A DNA stretch of 64,000 bases. Origin: Branchipolynoe longqiensis (taxonomy: Eukaryota; Annelida; Polychaeta; Phyllodocida; Polynoidae). The translations under genes were made by a program, and so were the position numbers. Position 1 is the stretch's first letter; the number at the start of each line of letters is the position of its first letter. Below are positions 55,576-64,000 of the stretch, one piece after another. The notes under the pieces are model-generated. The model was not told the DNA's origin and did not search any database. It saw only the letters and a program-made list of their open reading frames with translations. The DNA is taken from assembly GCA_030323885.1 (NCBI GenBank), contig CM059187.1:135709826-135773825 (forward strand), written 5' to 3'.

Positions 55576-55869
55576 ACAACCAAACAAAGCAGTGAGTGTG
55601 GTGTTACCCACCTCTATCATTTCTTTTTGTGTTTCTCACATTTTCAGTCAGACCAACCCACCTCCCTTTCCTTACATAAAAAACACACGTACACAAAAAT
55701 AAAACAAACATTGGCGGAGACAACAGAAAGCTAACAAGAAGCCTCCACCATTCTGCGACCAGTTATTCAAATATGTGTGGCGGACGGCTGTCGTCGGAAG
55801 GGAAATGTAATTTGTCGCGGACCGTTATGTAATTTACATGTACATGGGCTAGGCCAAATCGCAGCGACA
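55576..55869. other. Unique sequence before a purine tract
   Basis: Includes a compact balanced island at 55770-55869 (CGCGGACCGTTATGTAATTT). No recognised function. Confidence 0.35.
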
Positions 55870-56605
55870 GGCGGGAGAGGGGCATGGAGAGGGGAGTGGG
55901 AGAAGGGAGGTGGGTGGAATGGAGAGAGCAGGAGCGGAGGGGAGGGGGAAGGAGAAGGGAGGGGATGAAAGGGAAGGGGGAAGGGGAGGAGGAATGGAAG
56001 GGGGGGAGAGGAAGGGGGAATGGGAAGGGGAGGGGGAAGGAGAAGGGAGGGGTTGAAAGGAAGGGGGAGGGGGAGGAGGGGAGGGAAGAAATGGGAAGGG
56101 AGAGAAATTGCAAGGGAGAGTATGGGGGGGAATGGGGAGCGGGAGTGAGGAGGGGGCGGGAGTGGAATGGAGGGGGAATGGGGGAGAGGGAAAGTGGAAG
56201 GAAAGGGGATGGGGAGCGGAGGGGAAGTGGAAGGGGGGATAGGGGAAGGGACGATGAGAAGGATAGGTGGGAGAGGAGGGGGAGGAGGAGAGTTGGGAGG
56301 GATAATGAGGATGGGGAAGGGAGGAGGGAGGGAGGGATGGGGAGGGGGAAGGGAAGGAGGAGCGGGACGAGAGGGGAGCGGTTGGGGAGGGAAGGGAGAC
56401 GGGGGAGTGTAGGGAGAGGGAGGAAGGGGGGGGGAGGGGGAAGGGTATGGAGAGGGAGGAAGGGGAGGCGGAGGGGGTGGGGGAGGCGAGGAGAAGGGAA
56501 TGGGGTGGAAGGTTAGCGGGAGGGGGCGGAAGGAGAGGGGAGGGGGAGGGGAAATGAGAAGGGAGATGAAGGGGAGGGTGACGGTGAGGGGAGGGGGGGG
56601 GAGTG
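55870..56605 (+). repeat. GGGGA polypurine tract
   Basis: About 735 bp of GGGAAGGGGAGGGGG-type purine-rich sequence. It mirrors in character the C-rich tract at 9740-10378, with G-quadruplex and triplex potential. Frames here are compositional. Confidence 0.95.
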
Positions 56606-56785
56606 CTTGGTGCTGAGGCAGACCACCCTGACACAAAACAAAATAAATATGGTGACGTCTGGCAGTGAGCGAGGCGCAGGCCTGCACTGTGGCCTACACA
56701 TCTTCATGGCCCGGCTATAATTGACACCTAATACATCAGGTAGCTCGCGCATCATGGCCTATCTCCAAATGACAGCCATATTTCT
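56606..56785. other. Unique island between purine and pyrimidine tracts
   Basis: Non-repetitive sequence of about 150 bp (GTGACGTCTGGCAGTGAG, TAATTGACACCTAATAC). Candidate conserved element only by context. Confidence 0.35.
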
Positions 56786-57210
56786 GGCACTACCCCCTTC
56801 CCCTTTCCTCCCTCCTCCCCTCCCCTCTCTCTCCCTACACCCCCCACCCCCTCTCTGTCTCTCTGTCTCTTTCTCTCTTCCCTCCCGCCCCCCCCCCCCC
56901 CCTTCCTCCATACACCATGCATGGCGTACCCAGTCTTCTGCCGACACCTCCTAAATCTTACCGACAACCACACCGCCCTCCCGCGCATGCCCGCGCACCT
57001 GTGGGAGCGAGTCGGACTACGCAGTAATTAATCAAAGTTTGTGAATTAGTTGAGGACAGTGCTCGCATAGCAGCAATGCAGTAGGGGTGGGCGGGGGAGG
57101 GGAGAATGGAGAAGGGGGAGGGGGTAAGGGTGAATGGGGGAGAGGGAACGGGGAAGGGGGAGGGGGAAGAGAGGGGAGGGGGAGAAGGGAGAAAGGGCAA
57201 GGTCCCATCA
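56786..57210. repeat. C-rich tract, short unique part, then G-rich tract
   Basis: CCCTTCCCC/CTCTCTGTCT to 56910, unique sequence 56911-57080, then GGGGGAGGGGAGAATGG units to 57200. Confidence 0.85.
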
Positions 57211-57214
57211 CATG

Positions 57215-57380
57215 TGAAGATATGGAATTCAAGGCTATTTCAGGGCTTTTCGGGGCTGTTTTTGATAGGAATTCAAGACTATTTTCATTTGGATTTAGTC
57301 CGAAATCGCCATTTCGAATGGAAATTTCGGTCTAAATTTAGATCAATGGGGACAGTATAATAGATTCCAGGCTTTTCAAC
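57215..57380 (-). repeat. Dispersed repeat F, inverted partial copy
   Basis: GAATTCAAGGCTATTTCAGG and ATTCAAGACTATTTTCATTT are the reverse complement of blocks in 55460-55560. Confidence 0.75.
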
Positions 57381-57477
57381 TTTGTCTATTTGGCAAATTA
57401 TGTGACCACAAAGAAAAGCGGCCCACGAAAAGAGCTACGCTTTTTAAGTATTGCGTCAACATGTACAATTATATTTG

Positions 57478-57725
57478 TTTGTTGTTTTAGATCCTAGCAA
57501 CATCAGGTTAGTATGTTGATTGTTAGAGTTTTACATCCTGACATCTAATATCAGCTTGTGACAGTGCGCACTCATAATAGTGCTGCCCAACTGGGAGACC
57601 AGCCCCCCCCCCTCCCCCCAACACCATGATCCAATATCCCACACAGTCACATTATCCTGATACTGTGCGAACCAATCCTTGTCCTATCCTATTAATGCCA
57701 AGTGCTAGGCTAGGATCAATTTCAT
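57478..57725 (-). mobile_element. SINE-1, partial
   Basis: Tail TTAGATCCTAGCAACATC and a diverged duplicate tail, with the body to CCAAGTGCTAGGCTAGGATC. A poly-C run is inserted at 57604-57613. Confidence 0.8.
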
Positions 57726-57727
57726 AA

Positions 57728-57940
57728 GTGTACACTTTATAGTGTTGCGTCACTGGGAGACCAGGCCGCAGGCACCATGACCTAAAATCTCACTCAGTCA
57801 CATTATCCTGACACTGAGATAACCAGTCCTTGCCCTATCCTAATAATGCCGAACGCCGGACTAGGAAGTGACAAGTATCAATTTTGTAAGTCATTGGTTT
57901 GACTCCGCTGGGATTCGAACTTCCAAGCTACCATGGAACC
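57728..57940 (-). mobile_element. SINE-1, tail-less copy
   Basis: GTGTACACTTTATAGTGTTG through GGTTTGACTCCGCTGGGATT and CGAACTTCC. It directly follows the preceding copy in the same orientation. Confidence 0.82.
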
Positions 57941-57947
57941 CACCTTA

Positions 57948-58083
57948 AATTAAACTGAGTTTAAATGGTCCAATTGAGGAGGTGGTCGGATTAGGGAGTT
58001 AACACAAAAATCGTTACAATGGTCTTGCATTGGAGATCAGTTAGGACCAAAATAAAGCGATCGATATAAGAGAGGTTTCACTG
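57948..58083. mobile_element. MITE-C, left-truncated
   Basis: AAATGGTCCAATTGAGGAGG, AATAAAGCGATCGATATAAG and the right end AGAGGTTTCACTG followed by TA. Confidence 0.78.
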
Positions 58084-58159
58084 TATGTTCGCTGCATGAG
58101 CAATTTACGTGGCAATGTCATAATAACCGGCGACCATTACAAAGATTCTGAGATGATGG

Positions 58160-58487
58160 TGCACCACCCACCTTTTCTTGAAGATTTGAAGATTTTTTAT
58201 ACTGCCTATCATGGATAAGTCAGAATAGACTTGTTTTCACCATTAGACAGTTTGTCGAGAGAAAGCCCGAGCCTACACTTTTACCGACCCAACAGATTTT
58301 TAACCTTCCACACCACATAGACATGGTATGAGAGCAACTGGCCTTTCTTGACGCTGTAAGTTATACACAGCGGTGGAAATCCAAATTAGCAGAGGTGGGG
58401 GCACGGGGAATTGAACCACCGACCCTCAGATTAGGAGTCCGACCTAGAAAAAAGTCAGACACCCTAACCACTCCGCCACAGAGAACA
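58160..58487 (-). mobile_element. SINE-2
   Basis: Reverse complement of the SINE-2 family. CTGCCTATCATGGATAAGTC is the tail side, and the head (TCAGATTAGGAGTCCGACCT, AACCACTCCGCCACAGAG) is at the right, abutting a CCACCT hexamer array. Confidence 0.9.
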
Positions 58488-58670
58488 CCTCCACCTCCAC
58501 CTCCACCTCCACCTCCACCTCCACCTCCGCCTCCGCCTCCGCCTCCGCCTCCGCCTCCGCCTCCGCCTCCGCCTCCGCCTCCGCCCCCGCCTCCACCTCC
58601 ACCTCCACCTCCACCTCCACCTCCACCTCCACCTCCACCTACACCTACACCTCCAACTCCACCTCCACCT
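58488..58670 (+). repeat. (CCACCT)n/(CCGCCT)n hexanucleotide array
   Basis: About 30 hexamers with a homogeneous CCGCCT block in the middle. Poly-Pro, Glu-Val and Arg-Trp frames are artefacts. Confidence 0.97.
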
Positions 58671-59014
58671 CCACCTCCTCACGTCCCAATACTCAAACAC
58701 ACACTTCACATGGTAGGATATTTATAGATCTAATGCAGACCCATAAATTACCGATACAATCGATAAGAAAACGGGAGATCTGTATTTGGTGCCAGGGGAA
58801 TAGACGAGCAAGTTCCGACTGTATTCACTGAGAATATAAATGAGGCAAAGGAAGCTGGATGCATCTATCAAACAATTCTCTAATGTATACGAATGAACAC
58901 CGGCCTTCCCTTAATGTACCGTGCCACTTGTATTCGGTGTGTTTCATAGACTCTTATCAACAGGCATGGGTTATACAGAGTGAACCAGCCGTATTCTGAT
59001 AGATTTATGTAAAT
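58671..59014. other. Unannotated sequence
   Basis: No repeat family, RNA or coding signal recognised. Confidence 0.4.
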
Positions 59015-59427
59015 GGGTTATTCTCCAAAACTGGGCACCACATATTTGGTCTCCACGTTACGATGCTGATAATTAAGTCTTTGTTTTATTGATGGCAAGT
59101 CAAATAATTATTGTAGCCTCTGTCTATTAGATATGTTAGCAGTTCTACATGTATTGAATCTAGCCCACAAAAGATATCAAAATTATAATTGTATGAATTT
59201 ACGCTAGAGTGAAAATGTGAAAATTTTCATGTTACACGAGTGACATATTGCTCAATTTGTATGAGATCTAATTCAAAAAGTGTTCAACTCTGACATATGC
59301 ACAACATGCAAACCTTCATATGACATTGGATTAGGCTATTATTTGGAAGGATCTTTACTATTATTTGGAAGGTTTTCACTTTTGGTTTCCATGTCACACT
59401 TATGTGCCCAGTTTTAGAGAATGACCC
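59015..59427. mobile_element. MITE-D, complete copy
   Basis: 413 bp with inverted ends GGGTTATTCTCCAAAACTGG and (reverse complement of the right) GGGTCATTCTCTAAAACTGG, each continuing into GCAC. Flanked by AAAT at 59011-59014 and 59428-59431. Related to 6350-6790. Confidence 0.87.
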
Positions 59428-59784
59428 AAATCAATATTGCCGTATCGCGATATAATAAGGATGGCACTGTTATATACATTAACAAAATTCCAGTGCATGA
59501 GTGCCAGTATTCGTGGCACTGGTAGGGGTTGGGGGTGATGCCGCCACCTGTCGCAACAGTGAAAGGGGGGGGGGGGGGGTCACCCATAAAGTAGCACACA
59601 ACATAAGGGTGACCAATATAGGGAATCTTCCCTTCCATGCCTTTATACTCGCATAATTCTTATAAATCACATATATATATGGTTATGATTACCTATTTTG
59701 TTGACAGTTTGGCGGCGTTGCCCAAGCTGCTCTACCAACAAAACTATACATATATATACACATATAAGATATATACGTATATGT

Positions 59785-59785
<1 letters not shown>
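59428..59785. other. Unannotated sequence
   Basis: A poly-G run (59566-59579) and otherwise unique sequence. Confidence 0.4.
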
Positions 59786-59787
<2 letters not shown>

Positions 59788-59846
<59 letters not shown>

Positions 59847-59850
59847 GTGT
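59788..59850. repeat. (TA)n microsatellite
   Basis: About 45 bp of pure TA followed by GTATGTGTGTGTG. Confidence 0.95.
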
Positions 59851-59855
59851 GTGTG

Positions 59856-59937
59856 TGAAGAGTTCCGGCACATTGATTCCAATGTTCATGTCAATTTTTG
59901 GATTGGCATTTACTGGGCTTTGCGCCTGAACTCTTCA
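59856..59937. repeat. Small inverted-repeat element
   Basis: TGAAGAGTTCCGGCAC at the left and the reverse complement TGAAGAGTTCAGGCGC at the right enclose about 50 bp. Possibly a very short MITE; single copy in the window. Confidence 0.55.
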
Positions 59938-59965
59938 TATATACATACATGTATACATACATATA

Positions 59966-60143
59966 CAGTAAAACCTCTCTATACCGACCCCTCCACAGAT
60001 CTACCACTCCCCTATATCGATCGCTTTATTTGGGTCCCAACAATACCTTTGTAAGGATATTCAAACTCTCTAAACCGACCACATCCCTAAATGGACCATT
60101 TAAATTCGGTCCCATGGTCGGTCGATTTAGAGAGGTTTTACTG
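59966..60143. mobile_element. MITE-C, complete copy
   Basis: Ends CAGTAAAACCTCTCTATACC and AGAGAGGTTTTACTG, flanked by TA on both sides, 178 bp, the same length as 14772-14949. Confidence 0.88.
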
Positions 60144-60147
60144 TATA

Positions 60148-60504
60148 CATATAAAGTCCCACCCAGAAGAAAAGTTCTTCCTACGGCAATGAGAGGGCGG
60201 TATTATGGACCTCAACGATAGCGTTATAATGGGGTCATACTGTATATACATGCATATATAACACCTGAGCTGGAATTTGCATAACGCATGCGCATTCAGT
60301 AATGCTTTCACCAGCAAGACTCGAACCTAGGTGATGACCATTTTCAGCAATCGGCGAGTATCACAGCACTCATTACGTCCCGCCCCCCTCTACCAAAACT
60401 ACAAGGCGAATGCATGAGGCCAAAAGAGGAACATTTTCTATCACTCCCCCCACCCCCCCCACCAGCACCACCAACACAAAACCCAAACAAAACAAAGACA
60501 TTTA
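60148..60504. other. Unannotated sequence
   Basis: Includes GCATAACGCATGCGCATTCA (60278, NRF1-like) and a C-rich CCCCCCACC stretch at 60445. No gene recognised. Confidence 0.4.
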
Positions 60505-61037
60505 AGCTGTGTTCACACGGGCAAAGTTTATGTCGACTTAGACAGTCGATTTATATGAATCGATTTAGTGTTGTGTTCACACATGCAGTACTTTTAGCCG
60601 GAAATCGATATCTGTGCATGAGCAAGTCCAGTCTGACCAGCGCCAGTTTTCGGTTAGGCGATGTCACCATGAGAGAGTGGGTTCGACCTAGATATGTATG
60701 GACTGAATCGTATTGGTTTGGAACGGTCAAAACTTCTGCTGGGCAGTGAAACCCTAAAAATAAATTATGAACAAAATATCTGTGCACAGCTAGCGGTTTC
60801 ATAGACCAAATTATATAATATGCGCTTTTGATCGACCGGAAAGTCAACAAACTAAGGTCTCGGCTTAAGCTAGTTCGGTTCATATAAACCACCTACTTAG
60901 GTGGTTTATAAAATCCGATTTATATGAGTCGAATCAGCCCTAAACCGCCTCAGCCGCGCGTTCACACGCCAAATGTGAGCCGAACTAGGCAAGTCGATTT
61001 ATATGATTCGAATTAACTGCCCCGTGTGAACAGGGCT
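60505..61037. mobile_element. Harbinger-like MITE
   Basis: 533 bp with inverted ends AGCTGTGTTCACACGGGCA and (reverse complement) AGCCCTGTTCACACGGGGCA, flanked by TTA at 60502-60504 and 61038-61040. Internal palindromes include CCACCTACTTAGGTGG. The TTA target fits PIF/Harbinger. There is no transposase. Confidence 0.8.
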
Positions 61038-61429
61038 TTAGAGTGACCACGGCAATTAACATTCTCACTAACACCAAACACAACTGTCACCCATCCACCC
61101 ACCCATCATGAATCTGGGGTTGAAACTGGCGCCCCGCTACAAATTCACCCGGAGTCGAGTGGCGCCACCTATAGGGCGCCTTTATCTCCTGGCGGGATGG
61201 CCGAATACTAATCTGCAGCTGTCAGAGGCAGTCATCCGCCAAAGGGCTGCCTGAGTTACTGCCAGAGCCAGATTGAAATGAGACACAGTATTGCTGTCAT
61301 GCACCTTCTTATAAAGAATTCATGACTAAATAACCGTGTGGGAAGTAGGTCAGTGCCGGGCAAAGACATATTGATACGCATGCGCAGAAGACAGCGGGGT
61401 ATGACCGGCAGGGTGCGCGCGTTGGTGGA
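61038..61429. other. Unannotated sequence with a SINE-1 head remnant
   Basis: GGCGGGATGGCCGAATACTA at about 61193 resembles the SINE-1 A-box. The rest is unique, including ACGCATGCGCAGAAG at 61376. Confidence 0.4.
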
Positions 61430-62780
61430 GTAATGCAGGGTGCACGGGGAGCGGCGGGTGAAGTAGGTAGAGGGTGGGTGGGAGTGGTAAAGTGTGTAGT
61501 GTGTGGGACTGGTAGAGTTTGGAGAGGGTGTGACTGGTAAAGCATATAACAGGGATGAAAGTGCTCTCCGGGGAAAAAAACGGAAATGCTGATATTTTCC
61601 CATAGGCTTAGCATTGTCAGGGAATTGCGGAAAATTCCCGGAAGTCGGGTTTCATATATATTGGTATACGCTGAAAGGTGCTGCACCGTTTGAAGCAGTA
61701 GTGTATGCTGATAGTGCTGCGACTCTTGGAGCATTTATTAGTAGTACACGCTGATAGTGCTGCAGGATTGAAAAATCCTGGTAATCCGCGGAATCGCGGA
61801 GGTCTTTCATCCTTGATATAAAGAGTTGGACTAGTATAGCATGTAAAGGGTAGGACTGGTACTATGGTAGAGTGTGTACAGGGTGGGACTGGTAAAGTGT
61901 GTAGAGGGTGGGACTGGTAAAGTGTGCAGAGAATGGGATTGGTAAAGTTGTAGAGGGTGGGACTGGTAAAGTGTGTAGAGGGTGGGATTGGTAAAGCATG
62001 TAGAGGGTGGGACTGGTAGAGTGTGGTGAGGGTGGGACTGGTAAAGTATGTAGAGAATGGGACTGGTCAAGTATTAGAGGGTGGGACTCATCAAGTGTGT
62101 AGAGGATGCGACTGGTACAGTGTGTTGAGTGGCACTGGTGAAATGTGTTTAGGTGGGACTGGTAAAGTGTGTAGAGGGTGGGATTGGTAAAGCATGTAGA
62201 GGGTGGGACTGGTAGAGTGTGGAGAGGGTGGGACTGGTAAACTGTGTAGAGAGTGGTACTGGTGAAATGTGTATAGGGTGGGACTGGTAAAATGTGTAGA
62301 GAGTGGGACTGGTTAAATGTGTATATGGCGGGACTGGAACAGTGTGTAGAGGGTGGGACTGGTAAACTGTGTAGCGAGTGGGACTGGTGAAATGTGTATA
62401 GGGTGGGACTGGTAAAGTGTGTAGAGGGTGGGATTGGTAAAACATGTAGAAGGTGGGACTGGTAAAGTATGTAGAGAATGGGACTGGTCAAGTTTTAGAG
62501 GGTGGGACTGGTAAAGTCTGTAGAGGGTAGGACTGGTAAACTGGGTAGAGAGTAGGACTGGTGAAATGTGTATAGGGCGGGACTGGAAAAGTGTGTAGAG
62601 TGGGATTGTTAAAGTCTGTCGAGGGTGGGACTGGTAGAGTGTGTAGAGAGTGGGACTGGTAAACTGTGTAGAGAGTGGGACCAGTGAAGTATACATATAG
62701 AGGGTGCGACTGGTAAAGTGTTTAGAGGGTGGGACTGGGAGATGTACAGCGTGGGCTCCGTGGGGTATGTAGAGGGGCTG
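61430..62780 (+). repeat. About 26-bp minisatellite, GTAGAGGGTGGGACTGGTAA
   Basis: Around 40 units of GTGTGTAGAGGGTGGGACTG plus GTAAA, with local higher-order duplications (for example 62160-62260 versus 62400-62460). A hAT-like MITE is inserted at 61550-61815. Thr/Leu/Pro/Tyr frames on the minus strand are artefacts. Confidence 0.95.
61550..61815. mobile_element. hAT-like MITE inside the minisatellite
   Basis: Ends CAGGGATGAAAG and (reverse complement) CAAGGATGAAAG, each followed by CCGG- or CCGCG-rich subterminal sequence. Flanked by ATATAA on both sides (61544-61549 partly, 61816-61821). Repeated TAGTGCTGC motifs are internal. hAT assignment by end sequence only. Confidence 0.65.
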
Positions 62781-63274
62781 GGACTTCATTTAGAGGATAC
62801 AATACACTTTGTCCACGGAGCATTTAGCTGAAACTCAAGTTGCAGGTCAACTTTCTAAGCGAATACTACATTTGTATAGAGGTACTATTTAATATAAGCA
62901 CTCTTATACCTTGTCATACCTAAATAATAATAATAATAATAATACTAATAATATTAAATGAATAAAATAGGAAAGTAACCATCACTTTGTGGTTGCCCTC
63001 GTTTCTTCAAACTGAACCATGAGTAGCAACTGACAACTAAAACAGTAATACTAGACATGTCTAGATCTAAAACTATAATTATTTTGTGTTAGGATTATCC
63101 AGAACTAAATACAGAAGTCAATTTCAGCGGCTTATATGCAGTGACTGCTGAACTCTATCCGTTCTCTATTCTTGTCATGAATCATCACAAATGATGAAAA
63201 TATTAATATAATAAGGAAAACTGACCATCGAAGGAATTGTTACTCTAGGTATAAATATAGACTTTTCTGGTGGT
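62781..63274. other. Unannotated AT-rich sequence
   Basis: A short (TAA)n (62925-62954) and otherwise unique sequence. Confidence 0.4.
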
Positions 63275-64000
63275 GTGGTAATGGTGATAGTAGTGGTGGT
63301 GGTCGGGGAAGCGATGGCGTTGTTGTTGGTGGTGGTGGTAATGGTTGTTGTTGTTGTTTATTGTTGTTTTACGTACTAGCAACATCTAGGGTCATATCAG
63401 GACGGGGGTAATGGTTGTAGAAGGGATGGTGGTGGTGGTGGTGGTAGTGGTAATGGTTATAGAAGGGATGGTGGTGGTGGTGGTAATGGTAATGGTTATA
63501 GAAGGGATGGTGGTGGTGGTGGTAGTGGTAATGGTTGTAGAAGGGATGGTGGTGGTGGTGGTAGTCGTAATGGTTGTAGAAGGGATGGTGGTGGTGGTAG
63601 TGGTAATGGTTGTAGAAGGGATGGTGGTGGTGGTAGTTGTAATGGTTATAGGAGGGATGGTGGTGGTGGTAGTGGTAATGGTTATAGAAGGGATGGTGGT
63701 GGTGGTGGTAGTGGTAATGGTTATAGAAGGGATGGTGGTGGTGGTGGTAATGGTAATGGTTATAGAAGGGATGGTGGTGGTGGTGGTAGTGGTAATGGTT
63801 GTAGAAGGGATGGTGGTGGTGGTGGTAGTGTAATGTTAGAAGGATGTGGTGGTGGAGGTAGAAGGGATGGTGGTGGTGGTAGTGGTAATGGTTGTAGAAG
63901 GGATGGTGGTGGTGGTAGTTGTAATGGTTACAGAAGGGATGGTGGTGGTGGTAGTGGTAATGGTTATAGAAGGGATGGTGGTGGTGGTAGTGGTAATGGT
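63275..64000 (+). repeat. TGG-rich minisatellite, 36-42-bp unit, runs off the window
   Basis: Units of AGAAGGGATGGTGGTGGTGG plus TAGTGGTAATGGTTAT or TGT vary in the number of TGG triplets. Unit lengths are multiples of 3, which keeps a Val/Met frame open until a 1-base change near 63830. A SINE-1 tail interrupts it at 63357-63408. Confidence 0.95.
63357..63408 (-). mobile_element. SINE-1 tail fragment inside the TGG minisatellite
   Basis: TTTATTGTTGTTTTACGTAC, then TAGCAACATCTAGGGTCATA and TCAGGACGGGGG. Confidence 0.82.

Noticed and set aside
55767..56687. 306-residue Pro/Ser/Phe-rich minus-strand frame and Gly/Arg/Glu-rich + frames
   Set aside because: They arise from the GGGGA polypurine tract, with no domain or codon signal.

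Overview
This window is nuclear DNA from a multicellular eukaryote, most likely an invertebrate animal. The reasons are a tyrosine-recombinase (DIRS-type) retrotransposon, many tRNA-derived SINE copies, several families of short inverted-repeat DNA transposons (MITEs), a fragment of a non-LTR (LINE) reverse transcriptase, very long microsatellites and minisatellites, and one 500-base assembly gap (37510-38009). There are no bacterial-style operons. No intact host protein-coding gene could be supported. Nearly all long open frames are translations of GT, CA, GGT, CT or CATA repeats. I could not name the species; a lophotrochozoan, echinoderm or amphioxus-like animal would all fit.

Layout. (1) 33-5297: a nearly full-length but decayed DIRS-type element with remnants of gag, reverse transcriptase/RNase H and tyrosine recombinase. 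It has inverted terminal repeats and an internal complementary region equal to the joined ends. (2) 5.3-12.2 kb: an inverted repeat around a CATA/CGTA array, then GT, CATA, C-rich and other arrays. (3) 12.2-28.5 kb: dense SINE territory with MITEs, nested insertions and a 2-kb GT minisatellite at 16-18 kb. (4) 28.7-36.8 kb: mostly GT-rich satellite, including an array of roughly 115-bp units at 32.7-34.5 kb with a SINE inserted in it. (5) 39.4-41.1 kb: a GC-rich fragment with a gag-like frame lies between two identical copies, at least 182 bp long, of an AT-rich sequence. (6) 41-64 kb: more SINEs, MITEs, TTGGGG-like, GGGGA, CCACCT and GTGGACATGTG minisatellites, a LINE tail, and a TGG-rich minisatellite running off the right edge.

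Repeat families named here for cross-reference. SINE-1: tRNA-like head, about 320 bp, tail ending near GATGTTGCTAGGACGTAAAA, more than 20 fragments. SINE-2: tRNA-Arg(CCT)-like head, 3 copies. SINE-3: tRNA-Gln-like head, 2 copies in a tandem duplication. MITE-A: TTAA-bounded, about 355 bp, 9 copies. MITE-B: ends GAG.CTGTCTCAAAAGGTG, nested in a MITE-A. MITE-C: pogo/Tigger-like, CAGTAAAACCTCTCT ends. MITE-D: ends GGGT.ATTCTC.AAAACTG. There are also single elements resembling Harbinger and hAT MITEs.

Short islands of ordinary-complexity sequence lie between the satellites (for example 10380-10620, 18001-18300, 30600-31130, 34540-34720, 41560-41900 and 49190-49470). Some carry recognisable regulatory motifs (an RFX X-box, NRF1-like sites, TAATTA cores). 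They are the best candidates for host functional DNA, but only a comparison with related genomes can show this.
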